NCBI GenBank assembly: GCA_934589065.1
Contig: CAKTNN010000054.1
Location: 1 to 8,589, forward strand
Direction of reading: 5' to 3'
DNA from: an uncultured Oscillospiraceae bacterium
GTDB taxonomy: Bacteria; Bacillota; Clostridia; Oscillospirales; Oscillospiraceae
Length of the DNA stretch: 8,589 nt
This document shows, piece by piece, positions 1 to 6,200 of this stretch (positions within the stretch are counted from its first letter, which is position 1; each line of letters begins with the position of its first letter). The position numbers and the translations under genes were made by a program. Below the pieces are notes generated by a model. It was not told the DNA's origin and made no database searches. It saw only the letters and a list, made by a program, of their open reading frames with translations.

Positions 1-99
1 GGGGTGGAGCTACCTTTGAAATGGAAATTCCTTTGCAGAAGGCATTCCATTAAAAACAACTTCTTTTGCAAGCAATGCCTTCGTATATACAAAGGCACA
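1..99. other. AT-richer non-coding stretch beyond oriT
   Basis: No convincing gene is seen. It contains a 9-base inverted repeat GAAGGCATT (38-46) / AATGCCTTC (74-82) with a 27-base spacer. The same TGCCTT (76-81) can also pair with AAGGCA (92-97). It lies on the leading (transferred-first) side of the predicted nic and probably continues the oriT/intergenic region outside the window. Confidence 0.4.
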
Positions 100-137
100 A
101 AACCAGGCATTTCCGATAGAGTGGAAATGCCTGGTTT
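100..137. repeat. 15-bp perfect inverted repeat at the distal end of the oriT region
   Basis: Arms AAACCAGGCATTTCC (100-114) and GGAAATGCCTGGTTT (123-137) pair perfectly over 15 bp around an 8-base loop. On the minus strand the stem runs into TTTTG, a weak terminator-like tail. It lies 30-67 bases beyond the predicted nic on the transferred (leading) side. A MobC or relaxosome binding site, a single-strand promoter-like fold or a terminator are all possible. Confidence 0.6.
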
Positions 138-166
138 CTGCTTGTTGAGGCTCCGCCCCAATCCCC

Positions 167-174
167 GCAGGATA
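167..174 (-). other. Predicted relaxase nick site (nic)
   Basis: The minus strand reads TATCCTG|C from 174 to 167, a full match to YATCCTG|Y of RP4/Ti-type origins. Cleavage is predicted after the G at 168. The motif forms the 3' arm of a 9-bp hairpin (189-168), the usual placement of an inverted repeat just 5' of nic that serves relaxase recognition and strand re-closure. Confidence 0.65.
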
Positions 175-193
175 CAATTCTGTATCCTGAAAA

Positions 194-211
194 CGCTGCA
201 AAAATGCAGCG
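194..211 (-). terminator. Hairpin followed by TTTT, possible relaxase transcript terminator
   Basis: Perfect 7-bp stem CGCTGCA/TGCAGCG with a 4-base loop. On the minus strand it is followed by TTTTC, 33 bases after the relaxase stop codon. It could terminate the operon transcript and also be one of the oriT hairpins. The T run is short, so strength is doubtful. Confidence 0.4.
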
Positions 212-243
212 GCTACGCGATTTTTCAAATCGCTTATGGATGC

Positions 244-1653
244 TTAACGTCCTTCTTTTTCGGATTCTCTTTCCACGGTAAGCGTATTCTCCCCCAAAAT
301 CCGGTCTACATTTGCCTTGGCAGTTTGCAACGAACGCATCTCCTCTCTGGCCTTTTGGTAATCCGCATACAGAGCTTTTTTCTCGGTCAAAAGCTGAGCA
401 TACTCCGCTTGCAGGCTCTTGACGGTGGGCAGCTTTTTTAGCCCCTGCTCGTCAAAAAACTGCTTTGCCGCCTTGTGCAGAATGATTTCGGATTCATGCT
501 CAGATAGAAATTTTTTAGAATAGCCCGCCTTCCGGTAGGCCACATAAATGTCACGGGTCTTTGCGTAGTTTATGATATGCTGCTGCATGATTTTGATTTC
601 TGCCATCCGCTGCTCTTTGGCTTTTATGTCCGCAGAAAGCGTCCGATATTGAGAGGTAGCGGCTGCCGTCTTTTCCTCCAAAACGCCACGGTCCAGCAGA
701 CCGTTTTCTTCCAGGTAGATCAGCGTTTGGGACAGCTGCTTCAAATTGAAGTTCTTCGCCCACCGAGCATAACCGGCTCCCTTGCCTTCCTGGAGTTTGG
801 CCTGAATATCGATCAGCAGACTGCCGCTGGGTTTGGTGGAAACTTCCATGACCCGCTTCTTTTTTGGCGTATGGCTCCTGGCCCCGGAGATAATGGCACG
901 GAGCGCATCCGGGGTATAATTCTCCCCTAGGGTGTCCATACGGACAAAACGCTTCTGGTCTGCTCCCAATAGGGATGGCACTTTTCCGCCCTTAATCTGA
1001 TACCCGGATTGACGCAGCAGTTCCAGCAACTCCTCGAAGCCCTTGGGTTTTTGTGCAAGAGCTTCATCAATGGCATAGCAAATCCGTTCCCGGTGGGAGG
1101 GCTTCTTTTGGTTGCCCAGCCATTTGTCGTAGGTCTGGCCTTTGCCCTTGGGGTCAGCCACAATGGAATATCCGTTCTCAACGCAGATGGTATCGTTCAG
1201 GCGACGCACAGCTCTGGTGCTGCCCCAGAAATTCCGAAACTTGCGTTGCTCGTCAAGATCTGTGGAGTTCCAAATGATGTGATTATGGACGTGGGCTCTG
1301 TCGATGTGCGTGCAGACGATGTAGGCATGATTGCCTTTTGTGAATCGCCGTGCCAGCTCGCAGCCCAGACGGTTTGCTTCCTCCGGCGTGATCTCGCCGG
1401 GACGGAAAGACTGGCGCAGGTGGTATGCAATCACATCATCCGCGCCTCGTACCCTACCGGTATTTCGGATGTACTGCTGCTTGGAAAAGAGGAATTCACT
1501 GTCGGCAACCCGGCTGTCACACTGCCAGCTGGTGATCAGCCTCCCATTGTCTGTCTTTCCCGGATTTTCAACATAATCTATAATCGCGGCGATTGCGGTT
1601 CCGGCAGTACGCCCTTTGCCAACGTGCAGCGGCATCAGCCGTGTGGTCGCCAT
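244..1653 (-). CDS. MOBP-type relaxase / mobilisation nuclease (MobA/VirD2-like)
   Basis: Predicted DNA strand transferase that nicks one strand at oriT and stays covalently attached to its 5' end during conjugation. Seen: an N-terminal block with Tyr27 in IIDYVENPGKT, the usual position of the catalytic tyrosine in this family. The metal-binding histidine motif follows at H116-x-D118-x2-H121-x-H123-x-H125-x3-N129. Residues about 200-255 form a second conserved block (LLRQSGYQIKGGKVPSLLG). The last ~100 residues are rich in Lys/Glu/Ala/Leu and look coiled-coil. At 469 residues it is a full-length relaxase of the Tn1549/CTn type (PF03432). The ATG at 1653 is supported by AAGGAGG at 1667-1661, 7 bases upstream. 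The stop is TAA at 246-244. It is the last gene of the cluster and abuts the putative oriT (233-100). A terminator-like hairpin (1704-1676) sits in its leader, so its expression may be attenuated. Family assignment is secure; the exact catalytic Tyr is inferred. Confidence 0.95.
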   Translation of the reverse strand: MATTRLMPLHVGKGRTAGTAIAAIIDYVENPGKTDNGRLITSWQCDSRVADSEFLFSKQQYIRNTGRVRGADDVIAYHLRQSFRPGEITPEEANRLGCELARRFTKGNHAYIVCTHIDRAHVHNHIIWNSTDLDEQRKFRNFWGSTRAVRRLNDTICVENGYSIVADPKGKGQTYDKWLGNQKKPSHRERICYAIDEALAQKPKGFEELLELLRQSGYQIKGGKVPSLLGADQKRFVRMDTLGENYTPDALRAIISGARSHTPKKKRVMEVSTKPSGSLLIDIQAKLQEGKGAGYARWAKNFNLKQLSQTLIYLEENGLLDRGVLEEKTAAATSQYRTLSADIKAKEQRMAEIKIMQQHIINYAKTRDIYVAYRKAGYSKKFLSEHESEIILHKAAKQFFDEQGLKKLPTVKSLQAEYAQLLTEKKALYADYQKAREEMRSLQTAKANVDRILGENTLTVERESEKEGR

Positions 1654-1660
1654 GAAATGC

Positions 1661-1667
1661 CCTCCTT
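1661..1667 (-). promoter_or_regulatory. Ribosome binding site of the relaxase
   Basis: AAGGAGG on the minus strand, 7 bases ahead of the ATG at 1653. It fixes the relaxase start and lies directly after the T-tract of the hairpin at 1704-1676, so folding or readthrough of that hairpin could influence its use. Confidence 0.8.
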
Positions 1668-1675
1668 ACAAGAAA

Positions 1676-1704
1676 AGCCCCGGTGTCATTACGGCACCGG
1701 GGCT
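1676..1704 (-). terminator. Strong GC-rich hairpin with T-tract between membrane-protein gene and relaxase
   Basis: Perfect 10-bp stem AGCCCCGGTG (1704-1695) / CACCGGGGCT (1685-1676) with a 9-base loop, followed on the minus strand by TTTCTTG (four Ts counting the stem end). This has the form of a Rho-independent terminator. It starts 4 bases after the CD1845-like stop and its tail ends about 4 bases before the relaxase ribosome binding site. It therefore sits in the relaxase leader and may act as an attenuator rather than an operon end. Confidence 0.7.
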
Positions 1705-1708
1705 GGAA

Positions 1709-1990
1709 TCAGATGGATTTGATGAAATGAGAAATGCCTTGAAGTGCGCTGAGAATCCATACCGCGAACATGGGCAGGCCCATCGGGCTGACGAGAAACG
1801 CAATGGTTAGAAGAATCATTCCGTTCTTTGGGGAGTATATGGCCAGGACCATTACTCCCAGAAGCGCGATAATGCTGCTGGCGATTCGGAACAGCGCTGC
1901 CGAGCAGGAGATAATCCCCACGCAGGCAAGTGTGAACAAGTCAATGGTCAGAACGATTGGCGCGGCCAGTAATTTGAATATCCATTTCAT
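1709..1990 (-). CDS. CD1845-family small membrane protein
   Basis: Small, very hydrophobic protein of 93 residues with about three membrane segments (roughly residues 6-30, 33-54 and 58-83). They are separated by short polar turns, including a YSPKNG loop near residue 56. Its sequence and position between mobC and the relaxase match the CD1845 family of Clostridioides difficile and related conjugative transposons, as I remember it. Its function is not established; a membrane role near the relaxosome or coupling apparatus is only an inference from position. The ATG at 1990 is supported by AAGGAGGT at 2005-1998, about 7-8 bases upstream. A candidate sigma-A promoter lies immediately ahead (2043-2015). 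The TGA stop at 1711-1709 is only 4 bases from the foot of a strong hairpin (1704-1676) that precedes the relaxase. A ribosome finishing this gene could therefore disturb that hairpin. Confidence 0.85.
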   Translation of the reverse strand: MKWIFKLLAAPIVLTIDLFTLACVGIISCSAALFRIASSIIALLGVMVLAIYSPKNGMILLTIAFLVSPMGLPMFAVWILSALQGISHFIKSI

Positions 1991-1997
1991 AGGGCGT

Positions 1998-2005
1998 ACC
2001 TCCTT
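1998..2005 (-). promoter_or_regulatory. Ribosome binding site of the CD1845-like gene
   Basis: AAGGAGGT on the minus strand, 7 bases ahead of the ATG at 1990. It is a near-complete anti-16S match and settles the start codon. Confidence 0.8.
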
Positions 2006-2014
2006 TTCACGTTC

Positions 2015-2043
2015 ATTATATGGACAAACCCAAGATCATGCAA
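2015..2043 (-). promoter_or_regulatory. Candidate sigma-A promoter for the membrane-protein/relaxase genes
   Basis: In the 67-base gap after mobC the minus strand shows TTGCAT (2043-2038), exactly 17 bases, then a perfect TATAAT (2020-2015). The -35 matches consensus at only three of six positions, while the -10 is perfect and the spacing ideal. Transcription would begin near 2008, just before the AAGGAGGT at 2005-1998, giving a very short leader. A start that close would leave little 5' sequence ahead of the ribosome binding site, which is a mild caution. Confidence 0.5.
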
Positions 2044-2057
2044 GGATGCGGTGGGGA

Positions 2058-2387
2058 TCACAGCTTGGATAGCTTATCCAGAATTTCCTGGGCCGCACTC
2101 CACAAGCGTTCCTGATTCTGGTGAATGTCCTCCAGGTCGGCTTCGTAGATTCTTCCGCTTTCGTGGACACGCCTTGTAAGCTGATTCAGGTTGTTACTGG
2201 AATACCGGAGCAAAGAAACCAGTTCCTTTAACTCCGGCAATTCCAGCTTGACCACATATCCGTCAATCGCCATTTTTCGGACAAAGGCAGAAAAGTTTGT
2301 TGTTCCGAACTGTTCCATTTTCTTCTGGATTGCTTGCAGCTCCCCCGGTGTCATGCGAATGTTTTTTACAATATTGTGGTCGGTCAT
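2058..2387 (-). CDS. mobC: MobC-like relaxosome accessory protein
   Basis: Protein of 109 residues resembling plasmid mobilisation MobC proteins (PF05713 type). These bind at oriT next to the relaxase and help open the nick region. Seen: an N-terminal part that fits a ribbon-helix-helix DNA-binding fold (KNIRMTPGELQAIQKKM, then NFSAFVRKMAIDGY, residues about 8-45). A helical C-terminal half follows with the family-typical pattern LLRYSSNNLNQLTRRVHESG (about 64-83) and a Leu/Glu-rich end. The start at 2387 lies 3 bases after the TAA of the preceding DUF3848/3849 gene. No good Shine-Dalgarno sequence is visible, which suggests translational coupling. The stop TGA is at 2060-2058, 67 bases before the CD1845-like gene. 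The assignment rests on sequence pattern and neighbourhood (relaxase and oriT downstream). Confidence 0.88.
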   Translation of the reverse strand: MTDHNIVKNIRMTPGELQAIQKKMEQFGTTNFSAFVRKMAIDGYVVKLELPELKELVSLLRYSSNNLNQLTRRVHESGRIYEADLEDIHQNQERLWSAAQEILDKLSKL

Positions 2388-2390
2388 CTG

Positions 2391-3221
2391 TTACCGAGAC
2401 ATCTCTTTTTTATTCGCCGAAATTTTCGGCGAATTTCTTGCAGGCTGCTTTTGCAGCTTATCCAGCACCGAGGGCTTGACACTTTTTTCTTGCTTCTGAC
2501 AGCATTCTTCGCGGAAAGCACTCACAAACAAATCCGTCAACCCTGGATGGCTGTTCACGATAAGATAGACGTTCCGGTCCTCACCCCAGGCATCAAGATT
2601 CTTATGGACGGGGATGGTTTTCGCCCAATCCCTATTGCTGCGGGAAAACCGATCATCCCAATCCTCTTGCCGAACAGTGTTGGCAAGAATGTACATGGTC
2701 CGTTCCTGTCCAAAGGTATTTACAACCTCTGCAACCGCAGACTTTCCATCCAGACAGTAGCCACTGTAATGGTCACGGATAGCACCCTCAATGGCCTTTT
2801 TACAGGCCATATTGGCTTCGTTGGAAGCCCGGTACTGTTCCAGCTCCCCATGCTCATAGGCATAGGTCCCAGATTGGGTATACAGAGGTGTTTCTCTGAG
2901 CGCACGGCGCTGATCTTCCAGAATAGCATCCGCTCTGTTTTCCAGACAGTCCCAGACGGTTTCCATATAATTCGTTTCCAGCTTTTCAAAATCCCTGAAA
3001 ACGTCTGCCAGAGGGCTGGGGGATTCCATCAGGGCGTTGGTCTGTGCATCCGAAAGATCGTGATATTCCAGCGACAGCAGAATATCCTCCCGGATGGTGT
3101 ACTCATAAGCGTGATTCAGAATTTCTTCCGGGGGCTGACCTTTCAGCCAGTCCCGGAAAGATTCCTGCTCAGCAAACATCTTCTGATACAGTGCAGTATT
3201 GTGTTCTTCGTTCGTCATCAT
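2391..3221 (-). CDS. DUF3848-DUF3849 domain protein of conjugative elements
   Basis: A 276-residue protein with two adjacent domains of unknown function. Residues about 10-105 (LYQKMFAEQESFRDWLKGQPPEEILNHAYEY onward, split here only by description) match DUF3848. Residues about 115-240 (YAYEHGELEQYRASNEAN, DHYSGYCLDG, then DAWGEDRNVYLIVNSHPGL) match DUF3849. The last ~35 residues are a basic Lys/Ser/Pro-rich tail, probably disordered. No catalytic motif or membrane segment is visible. Known context: these domains recur in conjugative elements of Firmicutes next to or fused with large helicase/methyltransferase proteins, and have been grouped with 'polyvalent' proteins. A role in DNA transfer or host-defence evasion is inferred only. 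The ATG at 3221 overlaps the upstream stop by 4 bases (ATGA). AGGAGGT at 3231-3225 is rather close to it, and a second in-frame ATG at 3218 has the more normal spacing (about 7 bases), so the true start may be one codon later. A perfect 11-base inverted repeat lies in the 3' end of the gene. Confidence 0.88.
   Translation of the reverse strand: MMTNEEHNTALYQKMFAEQESFRDWLKGQPPEEILNHAYEYTIREDILLSLEYHDLSDAQTNALMESPSPLADVFRDFEKLETNYMETVWDCLENRADAILEDQRRALRETPLYTQSGTYAYEHGELEQYRASNEANMACKKAIEGAIRDHYSGYCLDGKSAVAEVVNTFGQERTMYILANTVRQEDWDDRFSRSNRDWAKTIPVHKNLDAWGEDRNVYLIVNSHPGLTDLFVSAFREECCQKQEKSVKPSVLDKLQKQPARNSPKISANKKEMSR
2412..2434. repeat. 11-bp perfect inverted repeat at the 3' end of the DUF3848/3849 gene
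   Basis: Arms ATTCGCCGAAA (2412-2422) and TTTCGGCGAAT (2424-2434) are separated by a single base, giving a nearly perfect 23-base palindrome. It lies inside the coding end of the DUF3848/3849 gene, about 25 bases before the mobC start. With only one central base it suits a dimeric DNA-binding protein better than an RNA hairpin, although a stem-loop with a few opened pairs is possible. It is not followed by a T-tract on the minus strand; an A-run (AAAAAAGAG) follows instead. Confidence 0.6.
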
Positions 3222-6200
3222 CGTACCTCCTCATGGTGTTTCTTCTGTTTCGGATTTTTGCTCTGCGGGGGAGTGGATTTCAACCTGCTTAAAATCGAGG
3301 GACGGCTGGATTTGGCAATAACCGGCTCCGGCTCGGATTGACCTCCGGCATCCAGATTCAGTTCCGCATCCAGGAAAATCAGCCGCGCGGTCTTATCCTG
3401 CAATTCCTGTTCATAGGGCCAGGGCTTGCCAACCTCCACCTTTGCCGCCGCCTGCTGGTGGTAGGTTTCCTCCAAATGCGTTTGCATCGCTTGAAGCCGC
3501 AGGGGCATCTGCGACAGAGCATTGTCCAGGCGAATCAAGTTACCCTTGGGATCACTGCCCAGCTCTGCCGGATGGTGGAGTTTCCCCCGCATGGTCAGGA
3601 CATATTTCTTTCCGAAGTTCTCCAAAGTAACAGACATGGCAAAGCCCCGATAGGTGCCAATCTCCACCGGGTCCAGACCCGTGGCTTGCTTGGCAGCCTC
3701 TATCAGGGCGGCACCGGCATTCTCCCGTTCCAGAAGTGTGTCTGTCAGAACAGTCATTCCGGCAAACCCGCTTTCGGGATGGGGATGTTCGGAGAGCGTC
3801 TGCATATCCGCTTTCAAGGATTCTATCTGTTCTTTTGTTTTGGCAATCTCAGCCGGGAACGTGTGAATCAAGCTGTCCTCCAACCGATACTGCTTTGTCT
3901 TATAGTCAGCTTTCATAATTTTCAGCCGTGCCACATCTACATCCAGGTCCATGCGCTCCTTGATTCGGGGATCACCGGCGCACAGGGCCTTGATTTCCGC
4001 AAAGGACAACGCTACTTCATCTACATCCTCACAGGAACGGACGGGGTTTTTGCTGGACATGATTTGGGAAATGAACTTCTGCTTGTTCTCCACCGTCTGC
4101 CAGAGGTAGGCATCAAAGGTCCCTTCCGTCACATAACGGAATACATGGACCTTTTTATTCAGATTTCCCTGACGCTCAATACGGCCCTTTCGCTGTGCCA
4201 GATCACCGGGACGCCAGGGACAATCCAAATCATGGATTGCCACAAGTCGGTCCTGTACGTTGGTGCCAGCGCCCATCTTTGCGGTGCTGCCAAGCAAAAC
4301 ACGGACCTGACCGGAGCGGACCTTTCCGAACAGCTCTTTCTTTTTGGCCTCAGAATTGGCATCGTGGATAAAAGCAATTTGTTCCGGGGGAATGCCTTGG
4401 GCAATCAGCTTAGTGCGAATATCCTCGTAGACGGTAAAGGGCTTGGCAATGCCGCCGAGGGGATCAAGTGCCGTACTTTTGGCTTTTACGGCAGCCTGGG
4501 GTGTGGAAACGTCACAGAATACCAGCTGCGTCAGCTTGTCCGCTTCGCCGTCTCTCCACACTTGCAGGATATTCCCCACACAGAGATTGACCTTGCTTTC
4601 GGGATCGTCCGGGAAAGCGGGGTTGATGATCCGCTGGTCAAGCCCCAGCTTCCGTCCGTCGCTGGTGATCTTCAACATATTGTCAACATCTGGGGAAACG
4701 GAACCACTGTGGATCAGGGCCGCGCGTTCGGAAAGCTCCTGAACAAGCTCCCTTTGAACTTCGCTGGGCTTGGCGGCAACATTGTGATATTCCACCTCCG
4801 GCACAGGAAGGTGCAGCTGGTCAGCGGTCTTGATGTCCGCAACCTCCCGGAAAATGTTCATCAGCTCCGGCAGATTGAAGAATCGACTGAATCGTGTCCG
4901 GGGGCGATAGCCTTTTCCCTCCGGGGCAAGCTCCAAAGCGGTAACGGTTTCACCAAACCGAGATGACCAGCAGTCGAAGTGAATCATCCCCATCTCCTGC
5001 AAACGGTCATACTGCAAATACCGCTGCATGGTGTACAGCTCCGTCATAGAATTGGATACCGGTGTACCCGTGGCGAAAATCACGCCCCGATTTCCTGTGA
5101 GTTCATCCATGTAGCGGCACTTGGCGAACATATCGCTGGACTTCTGGGCATCCGAGGTAGAAAGGCCAGCCACATTCTGCATTTTCGTATAGAGAAACAA
5201 ATTCTTGTAGGAATGCGCTTCGTCCACAAACAGCCGGTCAACGCCCAGCTCCTCAAATGTCACCACATCATCTTTCTTGTGTTCTGCCTGTAGCTTTTCC
5301 AGGCGTCCTTCCAGGCTGCGCTTGGCTCGTTCCATCTGCTTTACGGTGAAACGCTCAGCCCTGTTGACTTTCAGCTCCCAAATGCCTGTGGAGATTTCTT
5401 CAATCTGGTTTTTCAGCAACGCCTCCTGCCGTTCCTGGCTGATGGGGATTTTTTCAAACTGGCTGTGTCCGATGATAACCGCATCATAATCGCCGGTGGC
5501 GATTCGGGCGCAGAACTTTTTCCGGTTTCTGGTTTCAAAGTCCTTCTGCTTTGTGACCAGAATATTAGCAGAAGGATACAGCCGCAAAAACTCCGATGCC
5601 CACTGTTCTGTTAGGTGATTGGGGACAACGAATAGGGATTTCCGGCACAGTCCCAGCCGTTTGGCCTCCATGGCAGCCCCCACCATTTCAAAAGTCTTGC
5701 CCGCGCCCACTTCGTGTGCCAACAGTGTATTCCCGCCGTAAAGCACATGAGCGATTGCATTCCGCTGATGCTCCCGCAGAGAAATCTCCGGGTTCATACC
5801 CGCAAAGACAATGTGGCTGCCGTCATATTCCCGTGGCCGGATACTGTTCATTTCCTGGTTGTACTGCTCCACTAAGGTCTGCCGCCGGGTGGGGTCCGCC
5901 CAAATCCAGTCCTTGAAAGCATCCCGGATGAGCTGTTGTTTCTGCTGGGCAAGGGTGGTCTGTTTGCTGTTCAGTACCCGTTTCTCTTTGCCGGTTTCGT
6001 CTCTTACCGTATCGTACACCCGTACATCCCGGAGGTTCAGGGAATCCTCCAGAATCTCATAGGCGTTGACATAATCTGTTCCGTAGGTGTTCCATGCAGC
6101 AATATCATTCGAGTAGATTTTGCCTTTGCCGGAGATATTCCAAGCAGCGGTGTAGGGAGAATACTCTACATGAATGTACCGCTTGAGATAGAACGGTGTG

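Larger units (their letters stand above)
100..233 (-). other. oriT: Putative origin of transfer (oriT) made of five tandem hairpins
   Basis: Read on the minus strand, five inverted repeats follow one another. They are 233-217 (7-bp stem, 3-base loop), 211-194 (7-bp, 4-base loop), 189-168 (9-bp, 4-base loop), 161-145 (7-bp with one G-T pair, 3-base loop) and 137-100 (15-bp, 8-base loop). The third repeat ends in TATCCTG followed by CGGGG. This fits the known YATCCTG|Y nick consensus of IncP, Ti and related MOBP origins and predicts cleavage between positions 168 and 167. The opposite-strand copy (183-189, TATCCTG followed by A) does not fit the consensus at +1. The region starts 10 bases after the relaxase stop. 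The combination of MOBP relaxase, MobC and a nick-like motif in a hairpin cluster is strong circumstantial evidence; function is inferred. Confidence 0.72.

Noticed and set aside
183..189. Second TATCCTG nick-like motif, on the plus strand
   Set aside because: It is the other arm of the same palindrome, and the next base is A where the consensus wants a pyrimidine. The minus-strand copy is the better nic.
10..228. 72-residue minus-strand reading frame across the hairpin region
   Set aside because: It has no ribosome binding site, starts inside one hairpin and runs through all the oriT inverted repeats. The composition looks like translated structure, not protein.
1009..1722. 237-residue plus-strand reading frame
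   Set aside because: It is antisense to the relaxase catalytic region and crosses the terminator hairpin; no supporting signals.
2334..3341. 335-residue plus-strand reading frame
   Set aside because: It is antisense to the DUF3848/3849 gene, which has a clear family match, ribosome binding site and operon spacing.
3338..4966. 542-residue plus-strand reading frame
   Set aside because: It lies wholly antisense to the helicase domain, whose motifs (DEAH, QRxGR) are clear. The encoded sequence shows no domain, so it is a shadow of the codon bias.
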